The notes under the pieces are model-generated. The model searched no databases and was not told the origin of the DNA. It saw nothing but the letters and a program-made list of their open reading frames with translations. From 21-14-0-10-47-8 sp966211455 (GTDB lineage Bacteria > Bdellovibrionota > Bdellovibrionia > Bdellovibrionales > Bdellovibrionaceae), in NCBI GenBank assembly GCA_966211455.1, contig CBIHNI010000007.1, positions 1-64,000 on the forward strand: DNA of 64,000 nt. The letters are read 5' to 3'. Positions 24,346 to 34,741 of the stretch are shown in pieces (position 1 is the stretch's first letter; each line of letters begins with the position of its first letter). The position numbers were made by a program, and so were the translations under genes.

Positions 24346-25518
24346 ATGAATTTGACAGGGATTTTTTTCACTTCCGTGATGTTGACGGCAACTGCAAGTA
24401 TTATGGGAAACATGGCCCATGCTGGTGAAGATCTTTTGGATTTGCCGGCAACAGATCGCCAGTCTCTGGTGAAACAAGCGACCGTTTTCCGTGATTCAGA
24501 TTCTCGTTCCAATGATCGCATCGACATCGTCGAGCTTCTGCGTGAAGAGTGTGGTTTTAACTATCAACGTGATTCTGATGGCCGCCCTGTCCGTCCTATG
24601 GTCGAATGCACTTACGCACCCCGTGATCCGGCTAATCCTTTCGGCGGCATGATGGCCAAGTTCGACTGCAAAATTCAACCGACAGGTCGCGAAGCCATCA
24701 AAACCAAAGTGAAGTACGATCCAAAGCACAGTGCTGGCGGTGGTAGCAAAGAAATTCCGCAAGGAATTATGGGAACGCTTCTTTCTCGAGTGATGGGCTT
24801 CGAAGGAAACCTGTACTGCCCTGTGGATGTCACTTGCGTAAATTGCCCGAGCAAAGATCCATGGGCTCAGCAAAAATCTCAAGCGGCAGCCGTGCCTGGC
24901 AATCGCGTTGAATTCAAGAATGTTATCTTGGAGAAAAAAATCAAAGGCGCAAAGATTTTGCAGACAAATCCAAAGCTGCGAACCCATCCCACTGCGTTTT
25001 CATTTGCGAATGATTTCCTTCAGTATTTGCCATCAGACTCTGCAGAAAAATCCCTGGCTGATCGCGAGGCTTTGACGATTTGGGTGAACTTTCTAAACCA
25101 CCATGATGCTGGTGCATACAACATGGCTTTGAACTGCAAAAGCGCCTTGATCAACTCTGGAAAACCTTCGTGCGAATCCGTTACAGCATCTATTAACGAT
25201 TATGGCGATGGCTTTGGTTACCACAAAATGGGAAAGCCGATGGAGCTAGATCAGTTCCTGAAAGAAGCCCCCGGGGTCGTTGAGAAAAAAGGACGCTTTA
25301 CAACTGAAGGCGCGAAGGGTTCTTCAAACCCTGGTGGAATTGTGGTTTCAAAAGCAGGTGTTTTACGTTTCGTCGAAGCCGCCGAAAAAATCGACGATCA
25401 AGAGCTGAGCGATATCTTGGATCTGGCACAGATCGAAGCTGTCAGCAAATCTCGCAAGCAAGAGTGGATGTCGGCATTCCGTCAGAAGATCGAAAATCTT
25501 CGTCGCATGACTCATTAA
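24346..25518 (+). CDS. Secreted protein of unknown function
   Basis: 390 residues counted from the ATG at 24346, nine bases after AGGAG; the frame opens earlier without a signal. A typical signal peptide ends NMAHA at about residue 26. The mature protein has eight cysteines spread through its first half and middle (ECGF, VECTY, DCKI, YCPVDVTCVNCP), suggesting disulfides in the periplasm or outside the cell, then a helical C-terminus (LSDILDLAQIEAV). I do not recognise the family. It ends at a bidirectional terminator shared with rpoC. Confidence 0.85.
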   Translation: MNLTGIFFTSVMLTATASIMGNMAHAGEDLLDLPATDRQSLVKQATVFRDSDSRSNDRIDIVELLREECGFNYQRDSDGRPVRPMVECTYAPRDPANPFGGMMAKFDCKIQPTGREAIKTKVKYDPKHSAGGGSKEIPQGIMGTLLSRVMGFEGNLYCPVDVTCVNCPSKDPWAQQKSQAAAVPGNRVEFKNVILEKKIKGAKILQTNPKLRTHPTAFSFANDFLQYLPSDSAEKSLADREALTIWVNFLNHHDAGAYNMALNCKSALINSGKPSCESVTASINDYGDGFGYHKMGKPMELDQFLKEAPGVVEKKGRFTTEGAKGSSNPGGIVVSKAGVLRFVEAAEKIDDQELSDILDLAQIEAVSKSRKQEWMSAFRQKIENLRRMTH

Positions 25519-25537
25519 TTCGATCGCTCCAAAAACA

Positions 25538-25568
25538 AAAACCCCCAGGCTTTTGACCCGGGGGTTTT
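25538..25568. terminator. Bidirectional terminator between the secreted-protein gene and rpoC
   Basis: AAAACCCCC and GGGGGTTTT make a perfect 9-bp stem around 13 bases, with A and T runs on both flanks. It ends the plus-strand gene at 25518 and the minus-strand rpoB-rpoC transcript, whose stop is at 25596. Confidence 0.9.
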
Positions 25569-25595
25569 GGAAGTTTTCAGACTTCTTGTTTCGAC

Positions 25596-28500
25596 TTACG
25601 GCTGTTGCGGTGTCGCAGACATGCCCGGAAGTGCGAAGCTCATTGGCTCGTCGTCCTCGACAACTTCGACTTTCCAACGCTTGTAGCTTGTCAGACCTGT
25701 ACCAGCAGGGATCAAACGACCCATGATGATATTTTCTTTCAAGCCGCGCAGACTGTCTGTTCGCGAGTTGATCGCTGCTTCAGTCAAAACCTTGGTTGTC
25801 TCTTGGAAGCTGGCAGCTGAAATCCAGCTATCAGTTGAAAGAGAAACTTTGGTGATACCAAGCAAGAGAGGCTCAGCCGTAGCTGGCTGTCCGCCTTCTG
25901 CCATGATGCGTGCGTTTTCTTGCTCGAATGCATACTTCTCGACTTGTTCACCGGCCAAGAAGCGGCTGTCGCCAGCATCCAGAACGGAAACTTTACGCAA
26001 CATCTGACGTACGATGACTTCGATGTGCTTGTCATTGATGCTAACACCCTGCAAGCGATAAACCTCTTGAATTTCATTCACGAGATAACCAGACAAAGCC
26101 TTGTCTCCCAGAACTTTCAAGATGTCGTGCGGATTCGTAGGACCATCCATCAAAGCTTCACCAGCTTTAACGTATTCACCTTCACGAACGGCAACGTGCT
26201 TACCTTTCGGGATCAGATATTCTTTCTGTTCGCCGACTTCAGGAGTCACGATCACACGCTGTTTACCTTTTACGTCTTTACCGAAAGTCACATAACCATC
26301 GATCTCAGAGATGATAGCTGCTTCTTTTGGTTTACGAGCTTCGAACAACTCGGCAACTCGAGGAAGACCCCCGGTGATGTCACGAGTTTTTGAAGTTTCG
26401 CGGTGGATCTTGGCGATCACATCACCCGAGTGAACTTCTTGACCGTCAGTGATCAAGAGCTGAGCTCCGACCGGGATCAAGTAACGAGCTGGGATGTCAC
26501 GGCCTGGAAGGCTGTGAGTTTTTCCCTGACCGTCAGTCAAAAGAACAGTCGGCTTCGTTTCAGCAGATTTCGACTCAGTAATGACTTTTGTCGCGAATCC
26601 TGTCACTGGATCGACTTGTTCTGACATCGTCACACCCTCTTCGATATCCTGGAATTGGATGGTCGAAGAAACTTCGGCGATGATTGGGTTCGAATATGGA
26701 TCCCATTCAGCGATTGTCGCACCTTTTGCGATCTTATCACCTTCTTTGAAATTCAAAACCGCACCGTAAACAAGCTTGAAGTGTTCACGCTCGCGACCTG
26801 TTTCATCAACAACGATCGCTTCACCGTTACGATTCATAACAACCAACTTGCCGTTTTTATTCACGACAGAGTGGATGTTCTTCAGTTTCAAAGTACCGTC
26901 ATAACGAGATGTATGAACTGATTGTTCAACCGCACGAGACGCCGCACCACCCAAGTGGAACGTACGCATTGTCAGCTGAGTACCAGGTTCACCGATCGAC
27001 TGAGCGGCGATGATACCGACTGTTTCACCCAAGCCCACGGTGTTACCACGAGCCAAGTCACGGCCGTAACATTTCACGCAGACGCCACGGTCTGTTTTAC
27101 ATGTCAAAGCTGAACGGATTGTCACTTTCTCGATACCAAGCTCATCCACTTTCTGGATGTGAGTCTCAGTGATCTCTTCTTGAGAGCGAACAACAACGTT
27201 CTGAGTGTATGGATCCAAAATATCTTTCAGAGCCACGCGACCCAGGATGCGCTCACCCAGAGGCTGGATGATCTCGCCGCCTTCATAAAGCGGAGTGATT
27301 TCCAAACCGTCTTCAGTACCGCAATCATGTTCAGACACGATTACGTCTTGAGCCACGTCCACCAAACGACGAGTCAAATAACCCGAGTTCGCAGTTTTCA
27401 GAGCGGTATCGGCCAAACCTTTACGCGCACCGTGTGTCGAGATGAAGTACTGGATCACTGTCAGACCTTCACGGAAGTTCGAAGTGATCGGAGTTTCGAT
27501 GATCTCACCTGATGGTTTCGCCATCAGACCACGCATACCACCAAGCTGACGAATCTGAGCCGCAGAACCCCGGGCTCCTGAATCCGCCATGATGAAGATC
27601 GGGTTGAATGAAGGTCCAACGACCTCTTTGCCACCAACCATGAACTTCTGCTTCTCGATCTGACCCATCATTTCTTTTGCAACTTTATCAGCTGTCTGAG
27701 CCCAGATATCCACGACTTTATTGTATCGCTCACCATCGGTGATCAAACCTTCGTCGTACTGTTGCTGGATCTCATTGACCTGCTTTTCAGCGTCGCCAAT
27801 GTGTTTTGCTTTTGCAGATGGGATCACCATGTCGTCGATACCGATCGCGATACCAGCTTGAGTTGAGAATTTGAATCCCAATTCCATGATTTTATCCGCA
27901 AGCAAGCAAGTCGCTTTCGCGCCAGCAAGACGGAATGTTTTATCGATCAAAGCTGCGATTTGCTTCTTCGTCATCGTGACGTTCACTTCAGCAAATGGAA
28001 CTTCTTTCGGCACAGAAGACGCCAGGATCGCACGACCGATTGTCGTTTCCTGAAGTTTTCCGTTGATACGAACCTTACACATCGCCTGCAGATCCGCTAT
28101 GCCTTGCTCGAAAGCGTATTCCGCTTCCTGAACATTCGAGAAGATCTTGCCGGTGCCTTTCGCATCCAAACGAGTGCGAGTCAGCCAATACAGACCCAAG
28201 ACAACGTCCTGAGAAGGATTGATGATCGGTTTACCGTTGGCTGGAGACAGGATGTTGTTGGTCGACATCATCAAGACGCGAGCCTCAACCTGTGCTTCGA
28301 CTGACAACGGAACGTGAACGGCCATTTGGTCCCCGTCGAAGTCGGCGTTGAACGCTGTACAAACGAGTGGGTGCAACTGGATCGCTTTTCCTTCGTGCAG
28401 AACTGGTTCGAAAGCCTGGATACCAAGACGGTGAAGAGTTGGCGCACGATTCAAAAGAACCGGGTGCTCTTTCACGACGTCTGAAAGGATATCCCAAACT

Positions 28501-29720
28501 TCGACTGTTTCTTGATCAACCAATTTCTTGGCTTGCTTGATTGTTGTCGCGAAACCTTTTTCTTCCAGTTTGTTATAAACAAACGGTTTGAAAAGCTCGA
28601 GGGCCATCTTCTTTGGAAGACCGCACTGATGCAGCTTCAGAGTAGGACCGACTGTGATAACCGAACGACCCGAGTAGTCGACACGTTTACCAAGCAAGTT
28701 CTGACGGAAACGACCCTGTTTACCTTTGAGCATATCGCTCAATGAACGCAGAGGACGTTTGTTCGGACCAGTGAAGGTCTTACCGCGACGACCGTTGTCC
28801 AAGAGAGCGTCAACCGCTTCTTGCAACATGCGCTTTTCATTGCGGATGATGATGTCTGGAGCATTCAGCTCCTGCAGACGCTTCAAACGGTTGTTACGAT
28901 TGATGACTCGGCGATAAAGATCGTTCAAGTCAGAAGTCGCGAAACGACCGCCATCCAAAGGAACCAATGGACGCAAATCAGGTGGCAAGACTGGCAATGC
29001 TTCCAGCATCATCCACTCTGGCTTGTTGATCGAGCCTTTGAAAGCTTCAACAACTTTCAAACGCTTCGTCAATTTCTTGATCTGAGCTTCAGATTTTGTC
29101 TCTTTTACTTCCAAGCGAAGTTTACGAGACAAGTATTCTGGATCGATCTTGCGGAGCAATTCACGAACGGCTTCACCGCCCATGCCCGCTTTGAAGTTTG
29201 GACCGAATTCAGTCAAAGCGTTTTGATACGCTTCTTCTGTCAGAACTTGTCCGTCTTCCAAAGTGGTTTCCATCGGATCTGTGACGACATAAGCTTCACA
29301 GTACAGAACCTTCTCAACTTCTTTCAAAGAAAGGTTGAGCAAGTTTCCGATTCGCGAAGGCAATGATCGCAAGAACCAGATATGAGCAACCGGAGTTGCC
29401 AATTCAATGTGACCCAAGCGTTCACGACGAACTTTGGATTGAGTGACCTCAACGCCGCACTTTTCACAGACGACGCCACGATATTTCATACGCTTGTACT
29501 TACCGCACAAGCATTCATAGTCTTTAATCGGACCGAAGATTTTCGCACAGAACAGACCATCGCGTTCTGGTTTGAAAGTTCGGTAATTGATTGTTTCAGG
29601 TTTCTTCACTTCACCGAAAGACCAGTCCCGAATCATTTCAGGAGATGCCAATGACACGCGAACCGCATCAAATGACAATGGATCTTTTGGTTTATCGAAA
29701 AAGTTTAACAAGTCTCTCAA
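25596..29720 (-). CDS. rpoC: RNA polymerase beta-prime subunit
   Basis: 1374 residues. N-terminal zinc ribbon CLCGKYKRMKYRGVVCEKCG at about residues 70-90; catalytic loop NADFDGDQMAVHVP binding the two metal ions; bridge helix and trigger loop regions (GLAARKGLADTALKTANSGYL-like stretch); second zinc site CKTDRGVCVKCYG. Start is TTG at 29720 with GAGG seven bases upstream; no ATG is available nearby and the family begins MRDLLNFF. 69 bp after rpoB. Length close to the E. coli protein (1407). Confidence 0.98.
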   Translation of the reverse strand: MRDLLNFFDKPKDPLSFDAVRVSLASPEMIRDWSFGEVKKPETINYRTFKPERDGLFCAKIFGPIKDYECLCGKYKRMKYRGVVCEKCGVEVTQSKVRRERLGHIELATPVAHIWFLRSLPSRIGNLLNLSLKEVEKVLYCEAYVVTDPMETTLEDGQVLTEEAYQNALTEFGPNFKAGMGGEAVRELLRKIDPEYLSRKLRLEVKETKSEAQIKKLTKRLKVVEAFKGSINKPEWMMLEALPVLPPDLRPLVPLDGGRFATSDLNDLYRRVINRNNRLKRLQELNAPDIIIRNEKRMLQEAVDALLDNGRRGKTFTGPNKRPLRSLSDMLKGKQGRFRQNLLGKRVDYSGRSVITVGPTLKLHQCGLPKKMALELFKPFVYNKLEEKGFATTIKQAKKLVDQETVEVWDILSDVVKEHPVLLNRAPTLHRLGIQAFEPVLHEGKAIQLHPLVCTAFNADFDGDQMAVHVPLSVEAQVEARVLMMSTNNILSPANGKPIINPSQDVVLGLYWLTRTRLDAKGTGKIFSNVQEAEYAFEQGIADLQAMCKVRINGKLQETTIGRAILASSVPKEVPFAEVNVTMTKKQIAALIDKTFRLAGAKATCLLADKIMELGFKFSTQAGIAIGIDDMVIPSAKAKHIGDAEKQVNEIQQQYDEGLITDGERYNKVVDIWAQTADKVAKEMMGQIEKQKFMVGGKEVVGPSFNPIFIMADSGARGSAAQIRQLGGMRGLMAKPSGEIIETPITSNFREGLTVIQYFISTHGARKGLADTALKTANSGYLTRRLVDVAQDVIVSEHDCGTEDGLEITPLYEGGEIIQPLGERILGRVALKDILDPYTQNVVVRSQEEITETHIQKVDELGIEKVTIRSALTCKTDRGVCVKCYGRDLARGNTVGLGETVGIIAAQSIGEPGTQLTMRTFHLGGAASRAVEQSVHTSRYDGTLKLKNIHSVVNKNGKLVVMNRNGEAIVVDETGREREHFKLVYGAVLNFKEGDKIAKGATIAEWDPYSNPIIAEVSSTIQFQDIEEGVTMSEQVDPVTGFATKVITESKSAETKPTVLLTDGQGKTHSLPGRDIPARYLIPVGAQLLITDGQEVHSGDVIAKIHRETSKTRDITGGLPRVAELFEARKPKEAAIISEIDGYVTFGKDVKGKQRVIVTPEVGEQKEYLIPKGKHVAVREGEYVKAGEALMDGPTNPHDILKVLGDKALSGYLVNEIQEVYRLQGVSINDKHIEVIVRQMLRKVSVLDAGDSRFLAGEQVEKYAFEQENARIMAEGGQPATAEPLLLGITKVSLSTDSWISAASFQETTKVLTEAAINSRTDSLRGLKENIIMGRLIPAGTGLTSYKRWKVEVVEDDEPMSFALPGMSATPQQP

Positions 29721-29789
29721 GGTTCACCTCTTACTTGTTTAATATTTAAAATCCCAATTCCACATCGAAACGCGCGAGTCAGTCCCACC

Positions 29790-32700
29790 TTAGTGAGGCT
29801 GACCAGCACCTTCCCCACCATTTGACGTCTCTGGAGCTGGAGGCAATCCGCCGCCCATATCTCCTTCGCCGTCTGCTTCGTCATCAAGAACCTCATCCGT
29901 CAGGATGTCAGATTCCATCAGCTCGACGTTCAGTGCCAGAGACTGAAGCTCTTTCACCAAGACGTTGAATGACTCAGGCAAACCTGGTTCGAGGATGTTT
30001 TCACCTTTCACGATGCTTTCATACATGCGCGTTCTTCCAGCCACGTCATCTGACTTAACTGTGAGGAACTCTTGCAATGAGTATGCGGCACCGTAAGCTT
30101 CGATCGCCCAAACCTCCATCTCTCCAAGACGCTGACCACCGAACTGAGCTTTACCACCCAGAGGCTGTTGCGAAACAAGAGAGTAAGGTCCGATAGAACG
30201 AGCGTGAATCTTCTCTTCAACCAAGTGGTGAAGTTTCAACATGTACATGATCCCGACAGTAACAGGGTTCTGGAATGGAACGCCGGTACGACCGTCGAAC
30301 AAGATCGTCTTACCTGTCGAAGGAAGTTGAGCCTTCGCCAGAAGTTCTTTCACGTCCACTTCGCGAGCGCCGTCGAACACTGGAGTTCCAACGTGCACAC
30401 CGTTTTTCATGGTCGTGATGATTTTCTTCAGCGACTCCTCATCCGCCTTGTCCACTTTTTCAACGATATCGCTATCGGTGAAAGCGTACTTCAGATCTTT
30501 ACGAACAGCGTCTGTGTTCCACTTATCAAGATGCGCTGAAAGCTGTTTTCCAAGCTCGTGCGCAGCCCAACCCAAGTGGACCTCAAGAACCTGTCCGATA
30601 TTCATACGCGAAGGAACCCCCAGTGGATTCAAAACCATATCCACCGGCGTACCGTCCGCAAGATATGGCATATCTTCGACTGGAAGAACTTTTGAAACGA
30701 CACCCTTATTTCCGTGACGGCCGGCGAACTTGTCACCGACTTGCAGCTTACGTTTGATTGCAACGTAAACTTTGACCATTTTGATCACGCCCGGAGGAAG
30801 CTCGTCACCCTTGCGCAGACGTTCGATCTTCTCGTTGAATACCAATTTAACGGCATCCAACTGATTGCGAGCGCCATCCAAGATCTTAGTGACTTGGAAT
30901 TCAAGGTCTTGCTCCAAAGGAATGTAAGCCAAGAGTTCAAACGGAATTGTTTCCAAGTCCGCAGAAGTGATGTCTTGAGCTTTATTCAAAAGCTTTTGTG
31001 ATCCATCTTCATTCAAAAGAACGCCAGTGGTCTTCTTACCGACCAAGATGTCTTTCAATTTTCCGATGGCATTATTTTTAATAACGTTCTGCTCGACTGC
31101 CAGATCTTTTTCGAGCTTGCGTTTTTTCTCTTCGATGATAGCTGCCAAACGTTCGTCACGATCAGCACCCTCACGAGAGTAAACTTGAGCATCGATAACA
31201 GTTCCGTAAACGCCAGAAGGCGCACGCAGAGAGGTATCACGAACGTCGCCGGCTTTTTCACCGAAGATTGCGCGGAGAAGTTTTTCCTCTGGTGACAACT
31301 GAGTTTCACCTTTTGGAGTCACTTTACCAACCAAGATGGCGCCTGGTTTTACTTCCGCACCGATGCGGATGATACCAGAGCTATCCAAGTCTTTCAGCGC
31401 TTCTTCACCGACGTTGGCGATATCGCGAGAGATCTCTTCTTTTCCAAGTTTCGTATCACGAGCCACGCACTCGAATTCTTCGATGTGAATTGAAGTGTAA
31501 GTGTCTTCTTTGATCAGACGCTCAGAGATCAGGATCGAGTCCTCGAAGTTGTAACCCTGCCAAGGAGTGAAGGCCACCAGGATGTTTTGTCCCAATGCCA
31601 ATTCACCCAATTCAGTCGAAGGACCGTCCGCGATGATGTCACCACGAGAAACGCGGTCATTCACCTTCACGATTGGCTTCTGATTGAAGCAGGTATTTTG
31701 ATTTGTACGTTGGTACTTCGTCAGATTGTAGATATCGACGTTCGCACCAAGTTCTCCGCCTTTTGCAAGACGACGAACAACGATACGAGATGCATCGACT
31801 TCTTCAACCACACCGTCGTTTTGAGCGACGACTGAAGTTCCAGAGTCACGAGCCACCAAACGCTCAACGCCTGTTCCAACAAGTGGAGCGCGTGAACGCA
31901 AGAGTGGAACCGCTTGACGTTGCATGTTCGAACCCATCAAGGCACGGTTGGCATCGTCATGCTCAAGGAACGGAATCAAAGAAGCGGCGATCGACACCAA
32001 CTGAGATGGAGAAACGTCCATCAAAGATACGCTGTCTTTCGGAGTCACAATGTATTCACCGTCAACACGGCAAACCAATGAGTCCTCTTGGATTTGCTTC
32101 TGACCCTTTTCTTCACGAGGAGCCTGAGCGATTTTGTGTCCTGCTTCTTCCAAAGCTGACATGTACGTGATCGATTCAGAAACTTTAGACTGATCAACTT
32201 TACGGTATGGAGTCTCGATGAATCCATAGTGGTTGATGCGAGCATAAGTTGCCAAAGATGCGATCAAACCGATGTTTGGTCCCTCTGGAGTTTCGATTGG
32301 GCAGATACGTCCGTAGTGCGTTGGATGAACGTCACGAACTTCGAAGCCCGCACGGTCACGAGTCAAACCACCAGGTCCGAGAGCTGACAAACGACGTTTG
32401 TGAGTGATCTCTGACAATGGGTTCGTTTGATCCATGAACTGAGACAACTGAGATGATCCGAAGAATTCCTTCACAACAGCGTTGACCGGTTTTGCGTTCA
32501 CGAGATCGTGAGGCATCATGGTTTCAACGTCTTGCAAAGACATACGTTCACGGATCGCGCGCTCCATACGAACCAATCCAATTCTGTATTGGTTCTCGAG
32601 CAATTCACCGACAGAACGAACACGGCGGTTACCCAAGTGGTCGATGTCGTCGACGATACCGCGACCGTTCTTCAGGTCGATCAGTGTTTTCACAGTTGAA

Positions 32701-34016
32701 AGGATGTCCTTTTGAGTCAGAGTTCTGTGCTCTGGAGGACATTCTTCCATTGGAATGTTGAAACGGTGATTGATCTTGATACGACCGACTTCTGACAAGT
32801 CATATGTCTCAGGATCAAAGAACAAGCGATGGAAGAAGGTCGTAGCGGCTTCCAAAGTTGGAGGCTCACCAGGACGCAAGTGCTGATAAATTTTCAGCAA
32901 TGATTCATCTTTGTTCTGAACTTTATCGACCAACAGAGTGTTACGCAGGTAAGGACCTACAGACAAACCGTCGAAGAAAATCATGTGGAATTTATCGATT
33001 CCCGCTTCAACAGCGCGAACGATATCACCTTTTGAAAGCTCAGCATTGGCATCAGCGATGATTTCACCAGTTGATTCGTCGATCAACGGCTTCGCCAAGA
33101 TCTTGCCTTCCAGATCTTCTGGAGTGACTTCGATCTCTTTCATGTCCAAAGCTTGAACTTTTTTGACAACGGCACGAGTGATACGGCGACCCGCTTTAAC
33201 CAGCGCTTCGCCAGTTTTAGGATCAACGATATCAACAATCGCACGCTGACCAGACATACGTTCGATGTCCAGTTTACGATAAAGTTTTTTGCCTTTTACA
33301 GTCACTTCATCAAGGTCATAGAAATACTCGAGAAGTTGTTCTGTGTTGTAGCCCAATGCCTTCAACAGGATTGTCACTGGGAACTTACGACGGCGATCGA
33401 TACGAACATGGATCAGGTCTTTTTGATCGAATTCGCAATCCAACCAAGAACCACGGTAAGGGATCACACGTGCATTGTAGATCAATTTTCCAGAGGCGTT
33501 GTTTTTACCGCCATCGTGGTCAAAGAACACACCCGGAGAACGATGCAACTGAGATACGACAACGCGCTCGGTACCGTTGATGATGAAAGAACCGTTTGCA
33601 GTCATCAATGGGATTTCGCCCAAGTAAACTTCTTGTTCTTTCACGTCGCGGATCGAACGTGCTTCGGTTTCTTCGTCGACGTCAAAAACGATCAAACGAA
33701 GAGTGACCTTAATCGGAGCAGCGAAAGTCATTCCACGCTGACGGCATTCGTCCACGTCGTATTTCGCTGGTTCCAAGGTGTAAGACACGAATTCAAGTGA
33801 AGCCGTGTTGTTGAAGTCCGAAATCGGGAATACCGATTTGAACACACCATTCAGACCCAATTCGCCACGGCGATCTGGATCCATTTCCTTTTGCAAAAAG
33901 GCCTCGTACGAACTTTTTTGAAGCTCAATCAAGTTCGGGATGTCGATGACCTGTTTGTTTTTTGCAAAGTTCTTTCGAATTCGAAGATTCGAAGCTGTGA
34001 CCGGAGTCGTACTCAT
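29790..34016 (-). CDS. rpoB: RNA polymerase beta subunit
   Basis: 1408 residues, ATG at 34016. The rifampicin region is recognisable as SSQLSQFMDQTNPLSEITHKRRLSALGPGG with the sensitive-type residues; DGRICPIETPEGPNIGLI, GYNFEDSILIS and DKFAGRHGNKGV are all intact. It ends with an acidic/Gly/Pro tail of about 35 residues that the E. coli protein lacks. It follows rplL after a 278-bp gap holding an attenuator, the usual rplJL-rpoBC order. Confidence 0.98.
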   Translation of the reverse strand: MSTTPVTASNLRIRKNFAKNKQVIDIPNLIELQKSSYEAFLQKEMDPDRRGELGLNGVFKSVFPISDFNNTASLEFVSYTLEPAKYDVDECRQRGMTFAAPIKVTLRLIVFDVDEETEARSIRDVKEQEVYLGEIPLMTANGSFIINGTERVVVSQLHRSPGVFFDHDGGKNNASGKLIYNARVIPYRGSWLDCEFDQKDLIHVRIDRRRKFPVTILLKALGYNTEQLLEYFYDLDEVTVKGKKLYRKLDIERMSGQRAIVDIVDPKTGEALVKAGRRITRAVVKKVQALDMKEIEVTPEDLEGKILAKPLIDESTGEIIADANAELSKGDIVRAVEAGIDKFHMIFFDGLSVGPYLRNTLLVDKVQNKDESLLKIYQHLRPGEPPTLEAATTFFHRLFFDPETYDLSEVGRIKINHRFNIPMEECPPEHRTLTQKDILSTVKTLIDLKNGRGIVDDIDHLGNRRVRSVGELLENQYRIGLVRMERAIRERMSLQDVETMMPHDLVNAKPVNAVVKEFFGSSQLSQFMDQTNPLSEITHKRRLSALGPGGLTRDRAGFEVRDVHPTHYGRICPIETPEGPNIGLIASLATYARINHYGFIETPYRKVDQSKVSESITYMSALEEAGHKIAQAPREEKGQKQIQEDSLVCRVDGEYIVTPKDSVSLMDVSPSQLVSIAASLIPFLEHDDANRALMGSNMQRQAVPLLRSRAPLVGTGVERLVARDSGTSVVAQNDGVVEEVDASRIVVRRLAKGGELGANVDIYNLTKYQRTNQNTCFNQKPIVKVNDRVSRGDIIADGPSTELGELALGQNILVAFTPWQGYNFEDSILISERLIKEDTYTSIHIEEFECVARDTKLGKEEISRDIANVGEEALKDLDSSGIIRIGAEVKPGAILVGKVTPKGETQLSPEEKLLRAIFGEKAGDVRDTSLRAPSGVYGTVIDAQVYSREGADRDERLAAIIEEKKRKLEKDLAVEQNVIKNNAIGKLKDILVGKKTTGVLLNEDGSQKLLNKAQDITSADLETIPFELLAYIPLEQDLEFQVTKILDGARNQLDAVKLVFNEKIERLRKGDELPPGVIKMVKVYVAIKRKLQVGDKFAGRHGNKGVVSKVLPVEDMPYLADGTPVDMVLNPLGVPSRMNIGQVLEVHLGWAAHELGKQLSAHLDKWNTDAVRKDLKYAFTDSDIVEKVDKADEESLKKIITTMKNGVHVGTPVFDGAREVDVKELLAKAQLPSTGKTILFDGRTGVPFQNPVTVGIMYMLKLHHLVEEKIHARSIGPYSLVSQQPLGGKAQFGGQRLGEMEVWAIEAYGAAYSLQEFLTVKSDDVAGRTRMYESIVKGENILEPGLPESFNVLVKELQSLALNVELMESDILTDEVLDDEADGEGDMGGGLPPAPETSNGGEGAGQPH

Positions 34017-34216
34017 TTCATCTCCTGTTAAGACGGTGCTTTTGCACCTTAACTTATTGCAATTAACTCAAAAATTTTTAGCGTAGAAACACACACACTT
34101 TGTGAACTCTTTGAGAGGAGGATAGTTCGAGACCCCACTGGTTTCGGTTTGCTCGAAAATTGATTTTTCAAATTTCTTCTGCAGTTGAAATTTGGAAAAA
34201 CAACCTTCCGAATATA

Positions 34217-34238
34217 TTCCAAGACATAAGCCTTGGAA
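34217..34238 (-). other. Second hairpin in the rplL-rpoB gap
   Basis: TTCCAAG and CTTGGAA form a 7-bp stem with an 8-base loop, immediately after the attenuator. In E. coli the same gap holds an RNase III processing hairpin; this could be the counterpart. The remaining 200 bp to rpoB shows no gene. Confidence 0.45.
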
Positions 34239-34241
34239 CGT

Positions 34242-34273
34242 AAAAATCCCCAAAGCCGAAACTTTGGGGATTT
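34242..34273 (-). terminator. Attenuator-like terminator between rplL and rpoB
   Basis: AAATCCCCAAAG and CTTTGGGGATTT form a perfect 12-bp stem with a 6-base loop, followed on the minus strand by TTTTTA. The position matches the known partial terminator that lowers rpoBC transcription relative to rplJL in enteric bacteria. Confidence 0.82.
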
Positions 34274-34294
34274 CTTGTGTCAAAAGCCAAGTAA

Positions 34295-34669
34295 TTACTT
34301 AACTTCGACTTTAGCGCCGGCAGCTTCCAGAGCTTTTTTGATTTTCTCAGCGTCTTCTTTAGTTGCGCCTTCTTTAACTGTTTTAGGAGCACCTTCAACC
34401 AAAGCTTTTGCTTCAGCAAGGCCCAAACCAGTTACAGCACGAACTTCTTTAATAACGTTGATTTTGTTTGCTCCGCCATCTTTCAAGATAACGTCAAACG
34501 CTGTTTTTTCTTCAGCAGGTGCACCACCAGCAGCGCCACCAGCCATTACAGCTACTGGAGCAGCAGCAGAAACGCCCCACTTCTCTTCAAGAGCTTTTAC
34601 CAGCTCAGCGATTTCAAGAACTGTCTTCTTAGAAAGCTCTTCAACCAATTGTTCATTTGTTAATGACAT
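34295..34669 (-). CDS. rplL: 50S ribosomal protein L7/L12
   Basis: bL12, 124 residues, the multi-copy stalk protein that recruits translational GTPases. N-terminal dimerisation helices (MSLTNEQLVEELSKKTVLEIAELVKALE), Ala/Gly-rich hinge, and C-terminal domain AFDVILKDGGANKINVIKEVRAVTGLGLAEAKALVE. 72 bp after rplJ, with GGAGG before the ATG. Confidence 0.98.
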   Translation of the reverse strand: MSLTNEQLVEELSKKTVLEIAELVKALEEKWGVSAAAPVAVMAGGAAGGAPAEEKTAFDVILKDGGANKINVIKEVRAVTGLGLAEAKALVEGAPKTVKEGATKEDAEKIKKALEAAGAKVEVK

Positions 34670-34741
34670 TATAAACCTCCAAAAAATTTAAATACTTTTA
34701 GGCCGCCTTCGAGCGAGCCTGTTTCATTACCAGACGCAAAA

